This document shows, in pieces, positions 37,374-46,743 of a DNA stretch of 64,000 nucleotides. The DNA is from Halieaceae bacterium (GTDB taxonomy: Bacteria; Pseudomonadota; Gammaproteobacteria; Pseudomonadales; Halieaceae). Numbering within the stretch: position 1 is the first letter of the stretch; every line of letters starts with the position of its first letter. The notes under the pieces were generated by a model. That model saw nothing but the letters and a program-made list of their open reading frames with translations, was not told the DNA's origin and searched no databases. A program made the position numbers and the translations under genes. The stretch lies in the NCBI GenBank assembly GCA_026710905.1, contig JAPOQD010000125.1:1-64000 (forward strand), written 5' to 3'.

Positions 37374-38366
37374 TTAGGCAAGCAGTGGTAACAGGTCACA
37401 CACCCTGCTGGAATACCCCCACTCGTTGTCATACCAGTTCAGCGCCTGCAGGTAAGTGCCGCCGACCACCTGGGTAAAGCTGGCGTCATAGACGGAGGAA
37501 TGGGGATTGCCAATAATATCGGATGACACCAGGGGCCGCTCACTGTATTCCAGCACACCGCGCAGGCGTTCGCTCTGCGCCGCTGCTCGCACCGCGGCAT
37601 GCACGTCGGCAACGCTGACCTGCTGGCCCAGTTCGAGAAACATACTGACCACGGAGCCGTCGGGCACAGGCACCCTCGCGGCGATGCCATCCAGCTTGCC
37701 CTTCAGTTCCGGTAACACTTCCCCCACCGCCCTGGCCGCGCCGGTCGACGTGGGAATGGTGTTTTCCGCCGCGGCCCGGCTGCGCCGCCAGTCGGAGTGG
37801 GGCACATCGGCCAGACGCTGATCATTGGTATAGGCATGCACCGTGTTGATCACTCCCTCTACAATACCGAACTGGTCGTGCAGCACCTTGGCCATCGGCG
37901 CAAGGCAATTGGTGGTGCAACTGGCATTGGAGATGATCCGGTGCCGGGGCAGTAATCCGTCCTCGTTGACTCCCAGCACCACGGTATAATCAATCGCGTC
38001 TTTGGCCGGTACAGTAAGCACCACCCGCCCTGCCCCCGCTTGCAGGTGCCATTCCAACTGTTTCCGGGCGCTAAAGACACCGGTGGATTCGACCACTACA
38101 TCGACTCCCAGCTCCGCCCAGGGCAGGGCCGTCGGCTCACGCTCCTTGAGCATTTTTACCCGGCTGCCGGGGGTAATCAGATAGCCGTCTTCCAGACGCA
38201 GAGACTTGCCGAAATTACCCATGATGGTGTCGTAATTGAGCAGGTAGCGCAGCGCCTCATGATCGAACAGATCATTGATGGCCACGACTTCGACTTCTTG
38301 CCGGGCATCGAGAATACGAAAGACAGAACGGCCGATACGGCCGAATCCATTGATGGCGACTCTCAT
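37374..38366 (-). CDS. gap: Glyceraldehyde-3-phosphate dehydrogenase
   Basis: GAPDH oxidizes glyceraldehyde 3-phosphate to 1,3-bisphosphoglycerate. The 330-residue protein is complete: INGFGRIGR, catalytic Cys150 in SNASCTTNCLAP, His177 in TVHAYTNDQ, and WYDNEWGYSSRV. It lies convergent to eda and overlaps the Cys-less paralogue by 4 bases (38363-38366), the paralogue being first in the transcript. Placement beside the Entner-Doudoroff operon suggests that it acts on the triose phosphate from Eda. Confidence 0.96.
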   Translation of the reverse strand: MRVAINGFGRIGRSVFRILDARQEVEVVAINDLFDHEALRYLLNYDTIMGNFGKSLRLEDGYLITPGSRVKMLKEREPTALPWAELGVDVVVESTGVFSARKQLEWHLQAGAGRVVLTVPAKDAIDYTVVLGVNEDGLLPRHRIISNASCTTNCLAPMAKVLHDQFGIVEGVINTVHAYTNDQRLADVPHSDWRRSRAAAENTIPTSTGAARAVGEVLPELKGKLDGIAARVPVPDGSVVSMFLELGQQVSVADVHAAVRAAAQSERLRGVLEYSERPLVSSDIIGNPHSSVYDASFTQVVGGTYLQALNWYDNEWGYSSRVCDLLPLLA

Positions 38367-39385
38367 GACTGTCCCTCCTGGGCGGCCCGGTCAAGCGCGG
38401 CATAAGCTCGCACCACATCCAGGATTCTGGCGGCATGGCCCAGACTCTCATACCACCCAAGCAGCTTGAAAATTCGCCGGCCCGCCTTGATGGTGCCTCT
38501 GTGATCAAACAGAAGCGAGCAGGCGTTACCTATCACATCGGAGGATACAATCGGGTCGCCGGTGACCTGCAATAAGCCGGGCCAGCGCTCCAGCGCCGCG
38601 GACATGGCGGCATTGATGTCATCAATCGTTGTGGCGGGGTCGCTGACCACCACGTCGAGGTCCAGCAGACTGCCTTTCTGCACCGGTACGTTGAGGGCAA
38701 AGCCGGTAAGCTTGCCGGCAAACCGGGGCAACACCCGCTCCACCCAGTGGGCGGAGTCATTGGTATTGGGAATGATATTCTCGGCGGCGGAGCGGCTGCG
38801 GCGAAAATCCGTACCCGCGTAATCCTGCAGCGACTGGTCGCTGGTATAGGCGTGAACCGTGGTCATCGAAGCGCTTTCAACACCGCAGGCCTCATCGACT
38901 GCGGTCAGCGCCAGGGCCAGCGCCAGGGTGGTGGCGGAACCCGCACTGATCATGCGGTCCTCCCGGTGCAGCTCCGATTCGTTCAAACCCATCAGCACCA
39001 GCCGGTCGATATGCTCCTGGGGCAGTTGAGAAATGATGACCCGAGGCGCCCCGCTATCCAGATGCGCCTGCATATCGGCGGCTTTCCTGAAGCGGTTGGT
39101 GGCATCGATAACCACATCCACGGCAAAGATATCCCAGGGCACCTCGCCGGGCCGGTCTGCCCGCATCATGCGGGTACGGAATTGGCGATTTTTCAGGTAG
39201 TTGCCGTCCAGTTCGCAGTGAGCAGACCTTCCGGAGTCAGTTGACAGCAGGTAATGCAGCACCTCGGGGGCGCCGATATCCGAAACCGCGACGATTTCCA
39301 GATCTTGCGACGCGGCCGCGAGGTGATAGAGTTGCCGGCCAATCTGGCCAAACCCCATCAAGCCGACCCTTATTTTTTCTGTCAC
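38363..39385 (-). CDS. GAPDH-like protein lacking the catalytic cysteine
   Basis: The 340-residue protein aligns with GAPDH over its full length: LMGFGQIGR at the cofactor site, TVHAYTSDQ with His178 kept, RRSRSAAENIIPNT, and SSDVIGNACSLLFD. The catalytic motif SNASCTTNCLAP is replaced by SAGSATTLALAL, so Ala151 stands where the nucleophilic Cys should be, and the second Cys is lost too. The conserved NEWGY near the C-terminus is also gone (WYESLGHA). It therefore cannot work as a normal phosphorylating GAPDH. The frame is intact and it is the first gene of a coupled pair with gap, so a regulatory or partner role is inferred. It could form mixed tetramers with Gap. Confidence 0.88.
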   Translation of the reverse strand: MTEKIRVGLMGFGQIGRQLYHLAAASQDLEIVAVSDIGAPEVLHYLLSTDSGRSAHCELDGNYLKNRQFRTRMMRADRPGEVPWDIFAVDVVIDATNRFRKAADMQAHLDSGAPRVIISQLPQEHIDRLVLMGLNESELHREDRMISAGSATTLALALALTAVDEACGVESASMTTVHAYTSDQSLQDYAGTDFRRSRSAAENIIPNTNDSAHWVERVLPRFAGKLTGFALNVPVQKGSLLDLDVVVSDPATTIDDINAAMSAALERWPGLLQVTGDPIVSSDVIGNACSLLFDHRGTIKAGRRIFKLLGWYESLGHAARILDVVRAYAALDRAAQEGQS

Positions 39386-39472
39386 TGCATCAACGCCCCG
39401 GAAAATTCTCCGGCATTATATAGATTGAACTGAGTGGCGGCGAAATTACCAACTCCTTCCAATTCTGCAGTT

Positions 39473-40225
39473 TCAGGAAAACACCAAGCCACCGTTGATG
39501 TCGATACTGTCTCCATTGATGAAACCGGATTCACGGGAGGCGAGATAAGCAACCAGGCTGGCGACCTCCTCAGCACAGCCCTCCCTTCTCAACGGGGTAG
39601 CCGCAGCGACACCCGAGCGCACTTCGTCCTTTGTGAACTGATCGTGAAAACTGGTGCTGATCATCCCCGGACAAACACAGTTCACCCTTATGTTACCGGG
39701 ACCAAGTTCTTTCGCCATTGCCCGGGTGAACCCCATGACCGCAGCCTTGGACGTCGCATACGCCGCCGCTCCCGGACCCCCACCGTCGCGGCCGGCCTGC
39801 GATGCGAAATTAATGATCGAACTCCCCGCCGGCATATGGGGTGCTGTCCGCTTGGTCATCAGAAACGTGCTGACAAGGTTCAGCCGCAAAACCTTTTCAA
39901 CAAACTCCTCGTCCATCTCCTGCAAGGATTTGCGCGCGATAATTCCGCCAGCGACATTGACAAGAATATCAATGGAGCCACCGTATTCCCGACGCGCCGC
40001 ATCCACCAACACCTTGGCATCGGTGGCGCTGGTGACATCGGCCTTTACCAGAATCGCCGTGCCTCCGATATCTCTGATTTCGTCCAAAGTCTGTTCTCCC
40101 AGTTCCCTGTTGTTGTGGTAATTCACCACAACATTCGCTCCCTGTGTGGCGAGTTTTAGGGAAACGGCTTTGCCAATGTCTCTTGCGCCCCCGGTAACCA
40201 AGGCAACTTTATCCTTTAAATTCAT
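39473..40225 (-). CDS. SDR oxidoreductase, probable DEH reductase of alginate catabolism
   Basis: The 250-residue short-chain dehydrogenase has TGGARDIGKAV, NVAGG, and YATSK. It is the last gene of the alginate operon, overlapping the MFS gene by 4 bases. In alginate degraders an SDR of this kind reduces 4-deoxy-L-erythro-5-hexoseulose uronate (DEH), the monomer released by PL17 lyase, to 2-keto-3-deoxygluconate (KDG). That substrate is inferred from neighbours; the sequence alone shows only an NAD(P)H-dependent SDR. The end SIDINGGLVFS is typical of the group. Confidence 0.85.
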   Translation of the reverse strand: MNLKDKVALVTGGARDIGKAVSLKLATQGANVVVNYHNNRELGEQTLDEIRDIGGTAILVKADVTSATDAKVLVDAARREYGGSIDILVNVAGGIIARKSLQEMDEEFVEKVLRLNLVSTFLMTKRTAPHMPAGSSIINFASQAGRDGGGPGAAAYATSKAAVMGFTRAMAKELGPGNIRVNCVCPGMISTSFHDQFTKDEVRSGVAAATPLRREGCAEEVASLVAYLASRESGFINGDSIDINGGLVFS

Positions 40226-41523
40226 GATATTACATTTCCTTTCGTAGTTTCTGGTTTAGGTTTAACAGGCTCAATACGTTGGCCCAAAAGCCAGACGGAC
40301 ATGATCGCCAACGGCACCAACACTCCACCGAGGGCAAAAAAGGGTACATAGGAGGTCCTGGTCAGCACAGGCACGGCCCAAGTGGTCAATAAAACGCCGA
40401 CTATTGCGGCGGTACCACCCACACCCGCCAGAGAACCAACCGATTTTCCCGAGAAAAAGTCACTCGGAAGCGTCTGGATATTTCCGATCGCCAACTGAAA
40501 TCCGAACAGAATGATCGCGATCAACAATACCGCTACCAATGGCGTCGCCGCATAGGCCGTAGCAAACAGAATGGGCAGCATAATTGCGCCCCCCAGGGTA
40601 ATGGTGAATTTTCGGGTTCTATTTACGTCCCAACCATGGCTCAGGAGTTTGCCTGCCAGCCAGCCGCCGAAAATGCTGCCCAAGGCCGCGCCGACGTAGG
40701 GCACCCAGGCGAACAGGCCGATTTGCTTGATATCGAATCCAAATCGCTCTGCGAGATAGATGGGCAGCCAGGATACAAACAACCACCACACAGGGTCGAG
40801 AAAAAACCGGGAAGCGATGACCGCCCAACTCTGACGATAGCGCAACATTTCGAGCCATCCGGGCGCAAACATGTCTTCCCCGGACGAGTCAGCGGCAGCC
40901 ACTTTTTGCCCGGATAAAATGTAATCGCGCTCTTCATCCGTCAACCAGGGATGGCGGTCCGGGTCCGACTTGTAGAGAATCAACCAGGGTATGACCCAGA
41001 GAAATCCCAGTGCCCCTAAAGCCAAAAAGGTCGCCCTCCAGCCGATCCACAAGTACAGCAGAGCAATCAAAGGCGCGGAAACCACCGCTCCCACGGAAGC
41101 GCCGGCATTGAAGATCCCCTGGGCCAGGGCGCGCTCTCGGATGGGGAACCAAATCGCGTTGCTTTTGGTTGCGCCCGGCCAGTTGCCGGCTTCTCCAAGC
41201 CCCAGGGCAAGGCGAACCACCCCGAAGCCAGCGGCGGTTCGCACCACCGCATGCAGGGCCACGGATACCGACCAAAGACTGATGGCCAGCAGAAACCCAA
41301 AGCGGGTGCCAATGGCATCAAATATCTTGCCAAACAGGGATTGGCCGAGCGCATAGCCAACCATGAAAAACGACAGGATCAAGGCATAGTCGTTTTTGTC
41401 CATGCCCAGTTCTTCCGAGATACTGGGCCACATCACGGCCAAGGCATTTCGATCGATGTAGTTGATGACCGTCGCCAGCGCGACGAGACTCACAACCAAC
41501 CAGCGCAGACCTTTTAGTTGCAT
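40222..41523 (-). CDS. MFS transporter, hexuronate/ACS family
   Basis: The protein of about 433 residues has 12 hydrophobic segments and the anion:cation symporter (ExuT-like) signatures: NYIDRNALAVMWPSI near the N-terminus, GLGEAGNWPGATKSNAIWFP between helices, and WLPIYLAERFG. ExuT relatives bring hexuronates through the inner membrane with protons; here DEH or short alginate oligomers are the likely cargo. I place the start at the ATG at 41523 with GAGG eight bases upstream, over a TTG at 41541. Confidence 0.88.
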   Translation of the reverse strand: MQLKGLRWLVVSLVALATVINYIDRNALAVMWPSISEELGMDKNDYALILSFFMVGYALGQSLFGKIFDAIGTRFGFLLAISLWSVSVALHAVVRTAAGFGVVRLALGLGEAGNWPGATKSNAIWFPIRERALAQGIFNAGASVGAVVSAPLIALLYLWIGWRATFLALGALGFLWVIPWLILYKSDPDRHPWLTDEERDYILSGQKVAAADSSGEDMFAPGWLEMLRYRQSWAVIASRFFLDPVWWLFVSWLPIYLAERFGFDIKQIGLFAWVPYVGAALGSIFGGWLAGKLLSHGWDVNRTRKFTITLGGAIMLPILFATAYAATPLVAVLLIAIILFGFQLAIGNIQTLPSDFFSGKSVGSLAGVGGTAAIVGVLLTTWAVPVLTRTSYVPFFALGGVLVPLAIMSVWLLGQRIEPVKPKPETTKGNVIS

Positions 41524-41544
41524 GATTTTCGCCTCACTCAAGAC

Positions 41545-43734
41545 TCAACATGAAAAACGCCGATGGAAGCCGGCCCAGGCAAAGTTTCCGTCCGGCAGGC
41601 TGATAGCATGGGTTTTGCTTGTGTCCGCATCGTAGGAAAACGCCAGACAAAGTCTTTCACCAGTTATGGTTTCGATTTGAATCAGGTCCTTGTCCCCAGC
41701 CCCGAAACGTCGAATTGCGGCGATTCGGCTGCCGCTGCCAGTAGTGAACTCCCTGGCTCCATTGTATTCACCATGCGTTTCCAGCGCACCGACGAAAGTG
41801 ACTCTGTTGGCGTCTTCGACGCGAAATAAAAGGCCGGGTTCATGGCGCAAGTTAAATTCCGGGTCGCTGGCGCCCGTCTCCGTCATCAATACGCTCAGCC
41901 TGGCGTTGGCAATCTGGCTCCAGGTGTAGAAACGATTGCCGGCAAGCCAAGTATGAGAGTACTTTACGCCGCGCTCAATCGTGTTGCGAGCGCGCAACCA
42001 GAGATGCTGGTAACCGTTGCTGTTCCCAACGCGCTTTAGCGTAGTGCTGGCGGCCACCAAAGGCGGCGTGCTCTCAATCACCTGGCCCTGGTAATACAGC
42101 GGCAAATCGTACTGATGCGCTGTGTTGCCACGAACTTTCAATATATCCACTACCAGGGGCGCCGGGAAAGCCTGAGACTTGAGCAGCATGACAGTCCGGG
42201 TAAATTCAACTCCAGGATAAGCATTTGCCTCGCGCGCCGATGCAATTTGCGTCTGTTCGCCCAAGTGGAAAAAATGGGTGTCAGGCGCAGCCTCTTCCGC
42301 GGCCTGCAACACCCCGCCGAAATGACTATTATGGTCGACAACCAGGGTATTGTGGGCCACTGTCTGTTTTGCCCAACTGTTATTTTCTGGCAGGTAGTGG
42401 CCACCATTTTTCTGCACAATATTGAGAAAGCGCGCCGCGCCATAGTCGGAAATTATCTCCCGGCCATTGTCGTAATAGAGCCAGTTGAGGCGATCAAAAT
42501 GTCCGTGGCCCATACCCTGGGATGTGGCCTTGAATACCAGCGCTGCGTGTCCGGGATGGCTGCCGCTGCGCATGATGGACAGGGCGCCGCCCCCGCCCTC
42601 GGGGCCATCGCGCAATTGTATGGAAGCATACGCAAACGGCGCCCCCAAACCGGCTTCCCAAGCCCGCGCCATACGCAGGCCGTCGCCGGTAAGCGCCAGT
42701 GTTCCCCGCCCTTCAAGCAGAGACAGCAACGATGGCTCCAAAGTCAGGCCCCAGGCGATCGGAATTGCGTAATCCAGTTCGAAGGTATCCAGACCCTTGT
42801 CCTTTATCGCGTCATTGATCGGGAAGAACTTGCCGTTGTAGCTAAGTTGGAGGGTCGTATGGATGGCCTTCCTGAGCACACCGCCGCGATAGTCGAAGAT
42901 CCTGCGCTCCGGTTCGTTTTGCTCAATGGCCTTCGCGAACAGAACCAGGGGCATCAAGGCGTAGCGCTGGTAATAAGGACCTTCCTGGTAATAGCCGCCG
43001 GGGGAAAGCAGTTCGTCGAGTTGCTTCAGAAAGCCCGCGCTGCCGTCCTGTTTGAGACCCAGCAGCGCCCTGTTTACATAGCCGGAGTCATTGAGGACAT
43101 ACCCGGTCATACCAACTGCGGCGGCCGCCCAGGCACCGTGGTTGTGAATTCTATCGAAAGTTTGCGGAGACTCGACCGAGAGAAACTCCACCATGTTCCG
43201 AAACAATCGTGATTCGATGCGGCTTCGGTCCGCGGTACTCAAGGATTCGTATACAGCGTCATATCCCAAAATGGAATTCACCAGCCATACGGCCTCGTTC
43301 AAACTTTGCCAGAAAAGGCGACCGGGGGCCTGTTCCTTCTTTTGCGGATGTTCCGGCAGTGATGGATAAAGGTCCGAGTAGGCGAGTAACAGTCCCCTGA
43401 CATGATTGGAATATTCAGGTTCTCCGGTCCACAGGTACAACAGCCCGGCGTCCCACACTGCGGCTGCATTCCGCTTGTGTTGTTCGTGGGTGTACCCACC
43501 GCCGGCATCTTTTGGCCAGGGAACCTCGGGGGCGGTTTGAAAGTAACTGTCAACGCGCTCTTGTGTCCGCTTCAGCAGCGCAGAGAAATACTCAGATTGG
43601 CGCCAGGAATCGGCGTTTTCGCGGACTTCGGCAGCGGTCAGCAGCAGCCGTGGATGGCTACTGCCCTGCGCATTGGCAACCCAGGCAGCTAACAGACATA
43701 ACAGAGCACAGAGCAGACCTTGCGGTAACTTCAC
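41545..43734 (-). CDS. PL17 oligoalginate lyase
   Basis: PL17 enzymes are exo-acting lyases that cut alginate oligomers to unsaturated monomers, which become DEH. The protein (729 residues) has a signal peptide (MKLPQGLLCALLCLLAAWVANAQ), an alpha-toroid domain with the active-site FDRIHNHGAW (N198, H199) and GGYYQEGPYYQRYA, and a heparinase II/III-like beta-sheet domain with GMGHGHFDRLNWLYYDNG and VAHNTLVVD. These residues match the described Alg17C active site of Saccharophagus. The start is GTG at 43734, overlapping the PL6 stop as GTGA with GGAGG six bases upstream. Confidence 0.92.
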   Translation of the reverse strand: MKLPQGLLCALLCLLAAWVANAQGSSHPRLLLTAAEVRENADSWRQSEYFSALLKRTQERVDSYFQTAPEVPWPKDAGGGYTHEQHKRNAAAVWDAGLLYLWTGEPEYSNHVRGLLLAYSDLYPSLPEHPQKKEQAPGRLFWQSLNEAVWLVNSILGYDAVYESLSTADRSRIESRLFRNMVEFLSVESPQTFDRIHNHGAWAAAAVGMTGYVLNDSGYVNRALLGLKQDGSAGFLKQLDELLSPGGYYQEGPYYQRYALMPLVLFAKAIEQNEPERRIFDYRGGVLRKAIHTTLQLSYNGKFFPINDAIKDKGLDTFELDYAIPIAWGLTLEPSLLSLLEGRGTLALTGDGLRMARAWEAGLGAPFAYASIQLRDGPEGGGGALSIMRSGSHPGHAALVFKATSQGMGHGHFDRLNWLYYDNGREIISDYGAARFLNIVQKNGGHYLPENNSWAKQTVAHNTLVVDHNSHFGGVLQAAEEAAPDTHFFHLGEQTQIASAREANAYPGVEFTRTVMLLKSQAFPAPLVVDILKVRGNTAHQYDLPLYYQGQVIESTPPLVAASTTLKRVGNSNGYQHLWLRARNTIERGVKYSHTWLAGNRFYTWSQIANARLSVLMTETGASDPEFNLRHEPGLLFRVEDANRVTFVGALETHGEYNGAREFTTGSGSRIAAIRRFGAGDKDLIQIETITGERLCLAFSYDADTSKTHAISLPDGNFAWAGFHRRFSC

Positions 43735-45905
43735 CTTACGCCTCCCGTCGTGACGGAAGGCGGCGGCGTAGCAACCCATTGATTCTCCCTGATGACAGTG
43801 ATTGGCTCACCCACGGTCTCCACGATGCGCAGCGGCTGACTGTCGCTGAAGAGATTGGCCCGAATCTCCGCTTGCTGTACGCCGTGCAGAAAAACGGCGG
43901 ACGAATTTCTGTTGCGCCGGTTTTTACCGACAGTTTTCAGGATGCTGTCCTGCAGACGAACATGCGGACCAAAGGTGCTCTCATCCGTGCCACCACGATA
44001 GATACTGATGACAGCACCTCCGATATTTTCAAAGGTCGAGCCGGTCAGGGTGATGTATTCGCCGTTGTAAATTCCAAGATCATCAATTTCTCGATCCAGA
44101 GCAATAACATGCCCGCTGATATTCCTGAACAGCGAACCGCGAATTGAGACCTTTTGCGCGAAGGTATGGCTGGATACTCGCAGAAAGTTGAAGGAATGAT
44201 TGGTATCGAGATTCAATACTTCGGCGTTCGCCACTTCTAGCTCATAATTTGACAGCATCGAATAACGGCTGGTGCGCACCACGGAATTGCCGGAAGCATC
44301 CGGGGCCAGCGAACCGTCAATGGCGATGCCCGCAAGCTTCAGGCTGCCGCCTTCGGCCAACTCAAAGAGTGCGCTGCGCTCGAACTGTATTCGCGGTCGC
44401 GGCTGCGCGTTCGCTGCAGCACGCACAGTCAGTGGGCGGTCGAGAGACAGAATCCGGGTAACAGTATAGTCGCCTGGCCGCAGTTCGATGATGTCACCGT
44501 ACGCCGCCTTTTCGAAAGCCCCTGTCAGAGTGTCCCGCCCAGGGTCGACAAGCCAAGTGGCGCCGCTGTCGAAGCTGCTGGCTGAGCCCGGTTTCGGGTA
44601 CCAGGATACACCGGTTTGAGCACGCTCCAGCAGTTTTAGGGATCGCGGCGCGCCGATTTTCGCAAGAGACTCGTCAAGCGGGTGGAAGAGCCCGTTTTCA
44701 TTTTTTTCCAGGGCAACCTGCCGACGTTCAAAACCCAATGCATCCGGCAGGGTCACGTCACCGGCCACAACATTATTGGCGAAGGAGACTCCTTTGATTT
44801 CGTCATGTACGGTAATCAGGTTGGGTCTGCTGCTGTTGACAATCAAATTATTGCGGAAAGTACTGCGAATCGGCACGGCCGAGCGTTCCTCATCGCTGCC
44901 GGCGGCGAACTCGATGTGCTCGTTATCGATCAGGCTGTTGTTTTCGATCAGAGAATCCTCTACCTGGTGATAGCGATTAATCGGAGAATCCGGTACTCCA
45001 TTCATGATCACAAGGGCGCCACCGAAGCGATGGCCGGTCAGGCCGGACAAATAATTATTGCGGATGACCTGGCGCTTGTTTATCACCCGTATTCCGCCTG
45101 TGTGTTCCACTCCATTGCCAAGGAAAACATTAGCTTCGACCAGATTGTCGTTGCCGTGGCGCAGCGTCAGCGTACCCCTCGACTCGAGGAAAACATTTCC
45201 TCTGAACACATTTTTTCCCGACTTGTTTGAGATGATCTCGAGTTCTCCGTTGCAGCGGTCAAAGTAATTGTTTTCAACGAGTGTTTCCGATTCTGTCAAG
45301 GAGTACTTGCTGGTTCCGATACGAAGTGTTTCACCGCCATTGGCGCCGAGTATCGGCCGTGGGCCGAAATAGTTGTGGTCGATGCGATGGCGATTATTGC
45401 GGCTGCCCTGGCTATCAAGCCTGACGGCCATGGTGACGCCAGCATTACTTTTGCCCTCGAGATGATTGTGATCGAAACGATTGTTCTTGCCGTACATCAT
45501 CACCCAAAAATCTCTTTCGTAACGCTCCGGGTTGTTGTAATGGTCAATGACGATGTTGGTAACTCGGGAATGATTGGCGAGTTGATCCCTGCCACGTCGG
45601 AATGAAATGACTTCGTTGGTGGGGGTATGACCGTCTCTGAACACCAGGCCCGTAACCAAAAGGTATTCGCCGGCCAGTCTCAAATTCGATTTGCCGCCGA
45701 TCAGCACCTTGCCCGGGGTTTCCGCCCGCAGGGTAATCGGCTGCCCAGGCCGGCCTCGCCCCGAAAATACCATCTCGAAGTCTCGCCACTGTCCATTTGC
45801 GAGAATCACGCTATCACCGGGCTGTAGACCCTTGGTTGCAAGGAGGAATTCCTGCTCGCTGCGGACCATGATTTCGGCTGCTGGCGCCGTTTGGCTGACG
45901 GCCAT
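43731..45905 (-). CDS. PL6 alginate lyase (chondroitinase B-like)
   Basis: PL6 lyases cut alginate, preferring MG or poly-M blocks. The protein is two right-handed beta-helix regions in tandem (about 10-385 and 440-720). The first has NGGETLRIGTSKYSL, EIISNKSGKNVFRGN and SRGTLTLRHGN, which hold the Ca2+-binding residues and the catalytic Lys and Arg. The ATG at 45905 cuts the signal peptide short: the 16 codons before it read in frame FIKYKRFGVICGLFF, a good signal sequence ending at TAPAA, but no ATG, GTG or TTG exists before the stop in gntR. An ATT at 45953 is a possible start. Confidence 0.88.
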   Translation of the reverse strand: MAVSQTAPAAEIMVRSEQEFLLATKGLQPGDSVILANGQWRDFEMVFSGRGRPGQPITLRAETPGKVLIGGKSNLRLAGEYLLVTGLVFRDGHTPTNEVISFRRGRDQLANHSRVTNIVIDHYNNPERYERDFWVMMYGKNNRFDHNHLEGKSNAGVTMAVRLDSQGSRNNRHRIDHNYFGPRPILGANGGETLRIGTSKYSLTESETLVENNYFDRCNGELEIISNKSGKNVFRGNVFLESRGTLTLRHGNDNLVEANVFLGNGVEHTGGIRVINKRQVIRNNYLSGLTGHRFGGALVIMNGVPDSPINRYHQVEDSLIENNSLIDNEHIEFAAGSDEERSAVPIRSTFRNNLIVNSSRPNLITVHDEIKGVSFANNVVAGDVTLPDALGFERRQVALEKNENGLFHPLDESLAKIGAPRSLKLLERAQTGVSWYPKPGSASSFDSGATWLVDPGRDTLTGAFEKAAYGDIIELRPGDYTVTRILSLDRPLTVRAAANAQPRPRIQFERSALFELAEGGSLKLAGIAIDGSLAPDASGNSVVRTSRYSMLSNYELEVANAEVLNLDTNHSFNFLRVSSHTFAQKVSIRGSLFRNISGHVIALDREIDDLGIYNGEYITLTGSTFENIGGAVISIYRGGTDESTFGPHVRLQDSILKTVGKNRRNRNSSAVFLHGVQQAEIRANLFSDSQPLRIVETVGEPITVIRENQWVATPPPSVTTGGVR

Positions 45906-45966
45906 GAAAAACAGCCCGCATATGACGCCAAATCGCTTGTATTTGATAAAAATAAGAGGGAAAAAC

Positions 45967-46716
45967 CTATAGTTGCGCGCTTTTCAGGAACCGTTCCCGG
46001 CTTGCGGTAGCCCGTTGGCGCAATTCCTCAAACGCCTGTTCTTCGGTGACATCCAGCATTGATTTTAGCAGACGGGTGAAATGCTGGCGCATGGCTGACC
46101 GTGCGGCGCCAGAATCGCGGCTGCGCAACGCTTCGAGGATTTCCGTATGCTCCTGGCCTCGCGCCGCCGAGTCTTCAGAACAGACGGAATCGTAAACCTC
46201 CCTGACTTGCTCCAATTCCATGCGCATTTTCCACAGCGTCTCAACAATATAGAGAACCGCCTTGTTGCCGGTGGAGGATGCTATGGTCAAATGGAAGTCG
46301 CGGTCTGCTTGTTCCGCGACCTGAGCCCCATCCGGCTCATCACTCATCATTTTTTCGATCAACGTTTCCAGGCGGTTCAGCACCTCATTGTCAATATCGG
46401 GAGCGGCCAGCGCCGCTGCCTCGGATTCGAACAAGGAGCGCGCTTCAGTAAGTTCAAACGCGCTGACACTGGGAATGCCTCCGGCAGACTGGTCCGATTT
46501 GTTCCGTACGTAGGCCCCGGAACCGGTTTTGATGTCGATACGCCCCAGCGCCTGAAGGAAGATTTCCGCCTCGCGCACAGTCACCCTGCTGACTTCGAGC
46601 GTTTCGGCCAACTCACGCTCTCCCGGTAAACGGCTGCCCGGAGGGTAGATACCGCTGTCTATCAAGCCGGCGATTCGGTCCGCGACCGATTGATACAAGC
46701 GTTTGTCTTTCATCAT
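45967..46716 (-). CDS. GntR family regulator, FadR/FCD subfamily
   Basis: The protein of about 249 residues has a winged helix (LYQSVADRIAGLIDSGIYPPGSRLPGERELAETLEVSRVTVREA region, about 6-75) and a C-terminal FCD ligand domain (about 95-225) with the metal-binding pattern RDFHLTIASSTGN and a later His in QEHTEIL and MRQHF. FCD proteins often respond to uronates or other organic acids. It lies between the TonB receptor and PL6 genes, so it probably senses an alginate product such as KDG. A GTG at 46743 and an ATG at 46737 are alternative starts. Confidence 0.88.
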   Translation of the reverse strand: MMKDKRLYQSVADRIAGLIDSGIYPPGSRLPGERELAETLEVSRVTVREAEIFLQALGRIDIKTGSGAYVRNKSDQSAGGIPSVSAFELTEARSLFESEAAALAAPDIDNEVLNRLETLIEKMMSDEPDGAQVAEQADRDFHLTIASSTGNKAVLYIVETLWKMRMELEQVREVYDSVCSEDSAARGQEHTEILEALRSRDSGAARSAMRQHFTRLLKSMLDVTEEQAFEELRQRATASRERFLKSAQL

Positions 46717-46743
46717 TCGTCTTTCTTGCCCGGCCATGGACAC

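Noticed and set aside
38363-39385. Cys-less GAPDH considered as erythrose-4-phosphate dehydrogenase
   Set aside because: That enzyme also needs the active-site Cys, which is replaced by Ala here.
42115-43212. 365-codon plus-strand frame
   Set aside because: It is antisense to the PL17 lyase, whose active-site motifs are all in frame on the minus strand.
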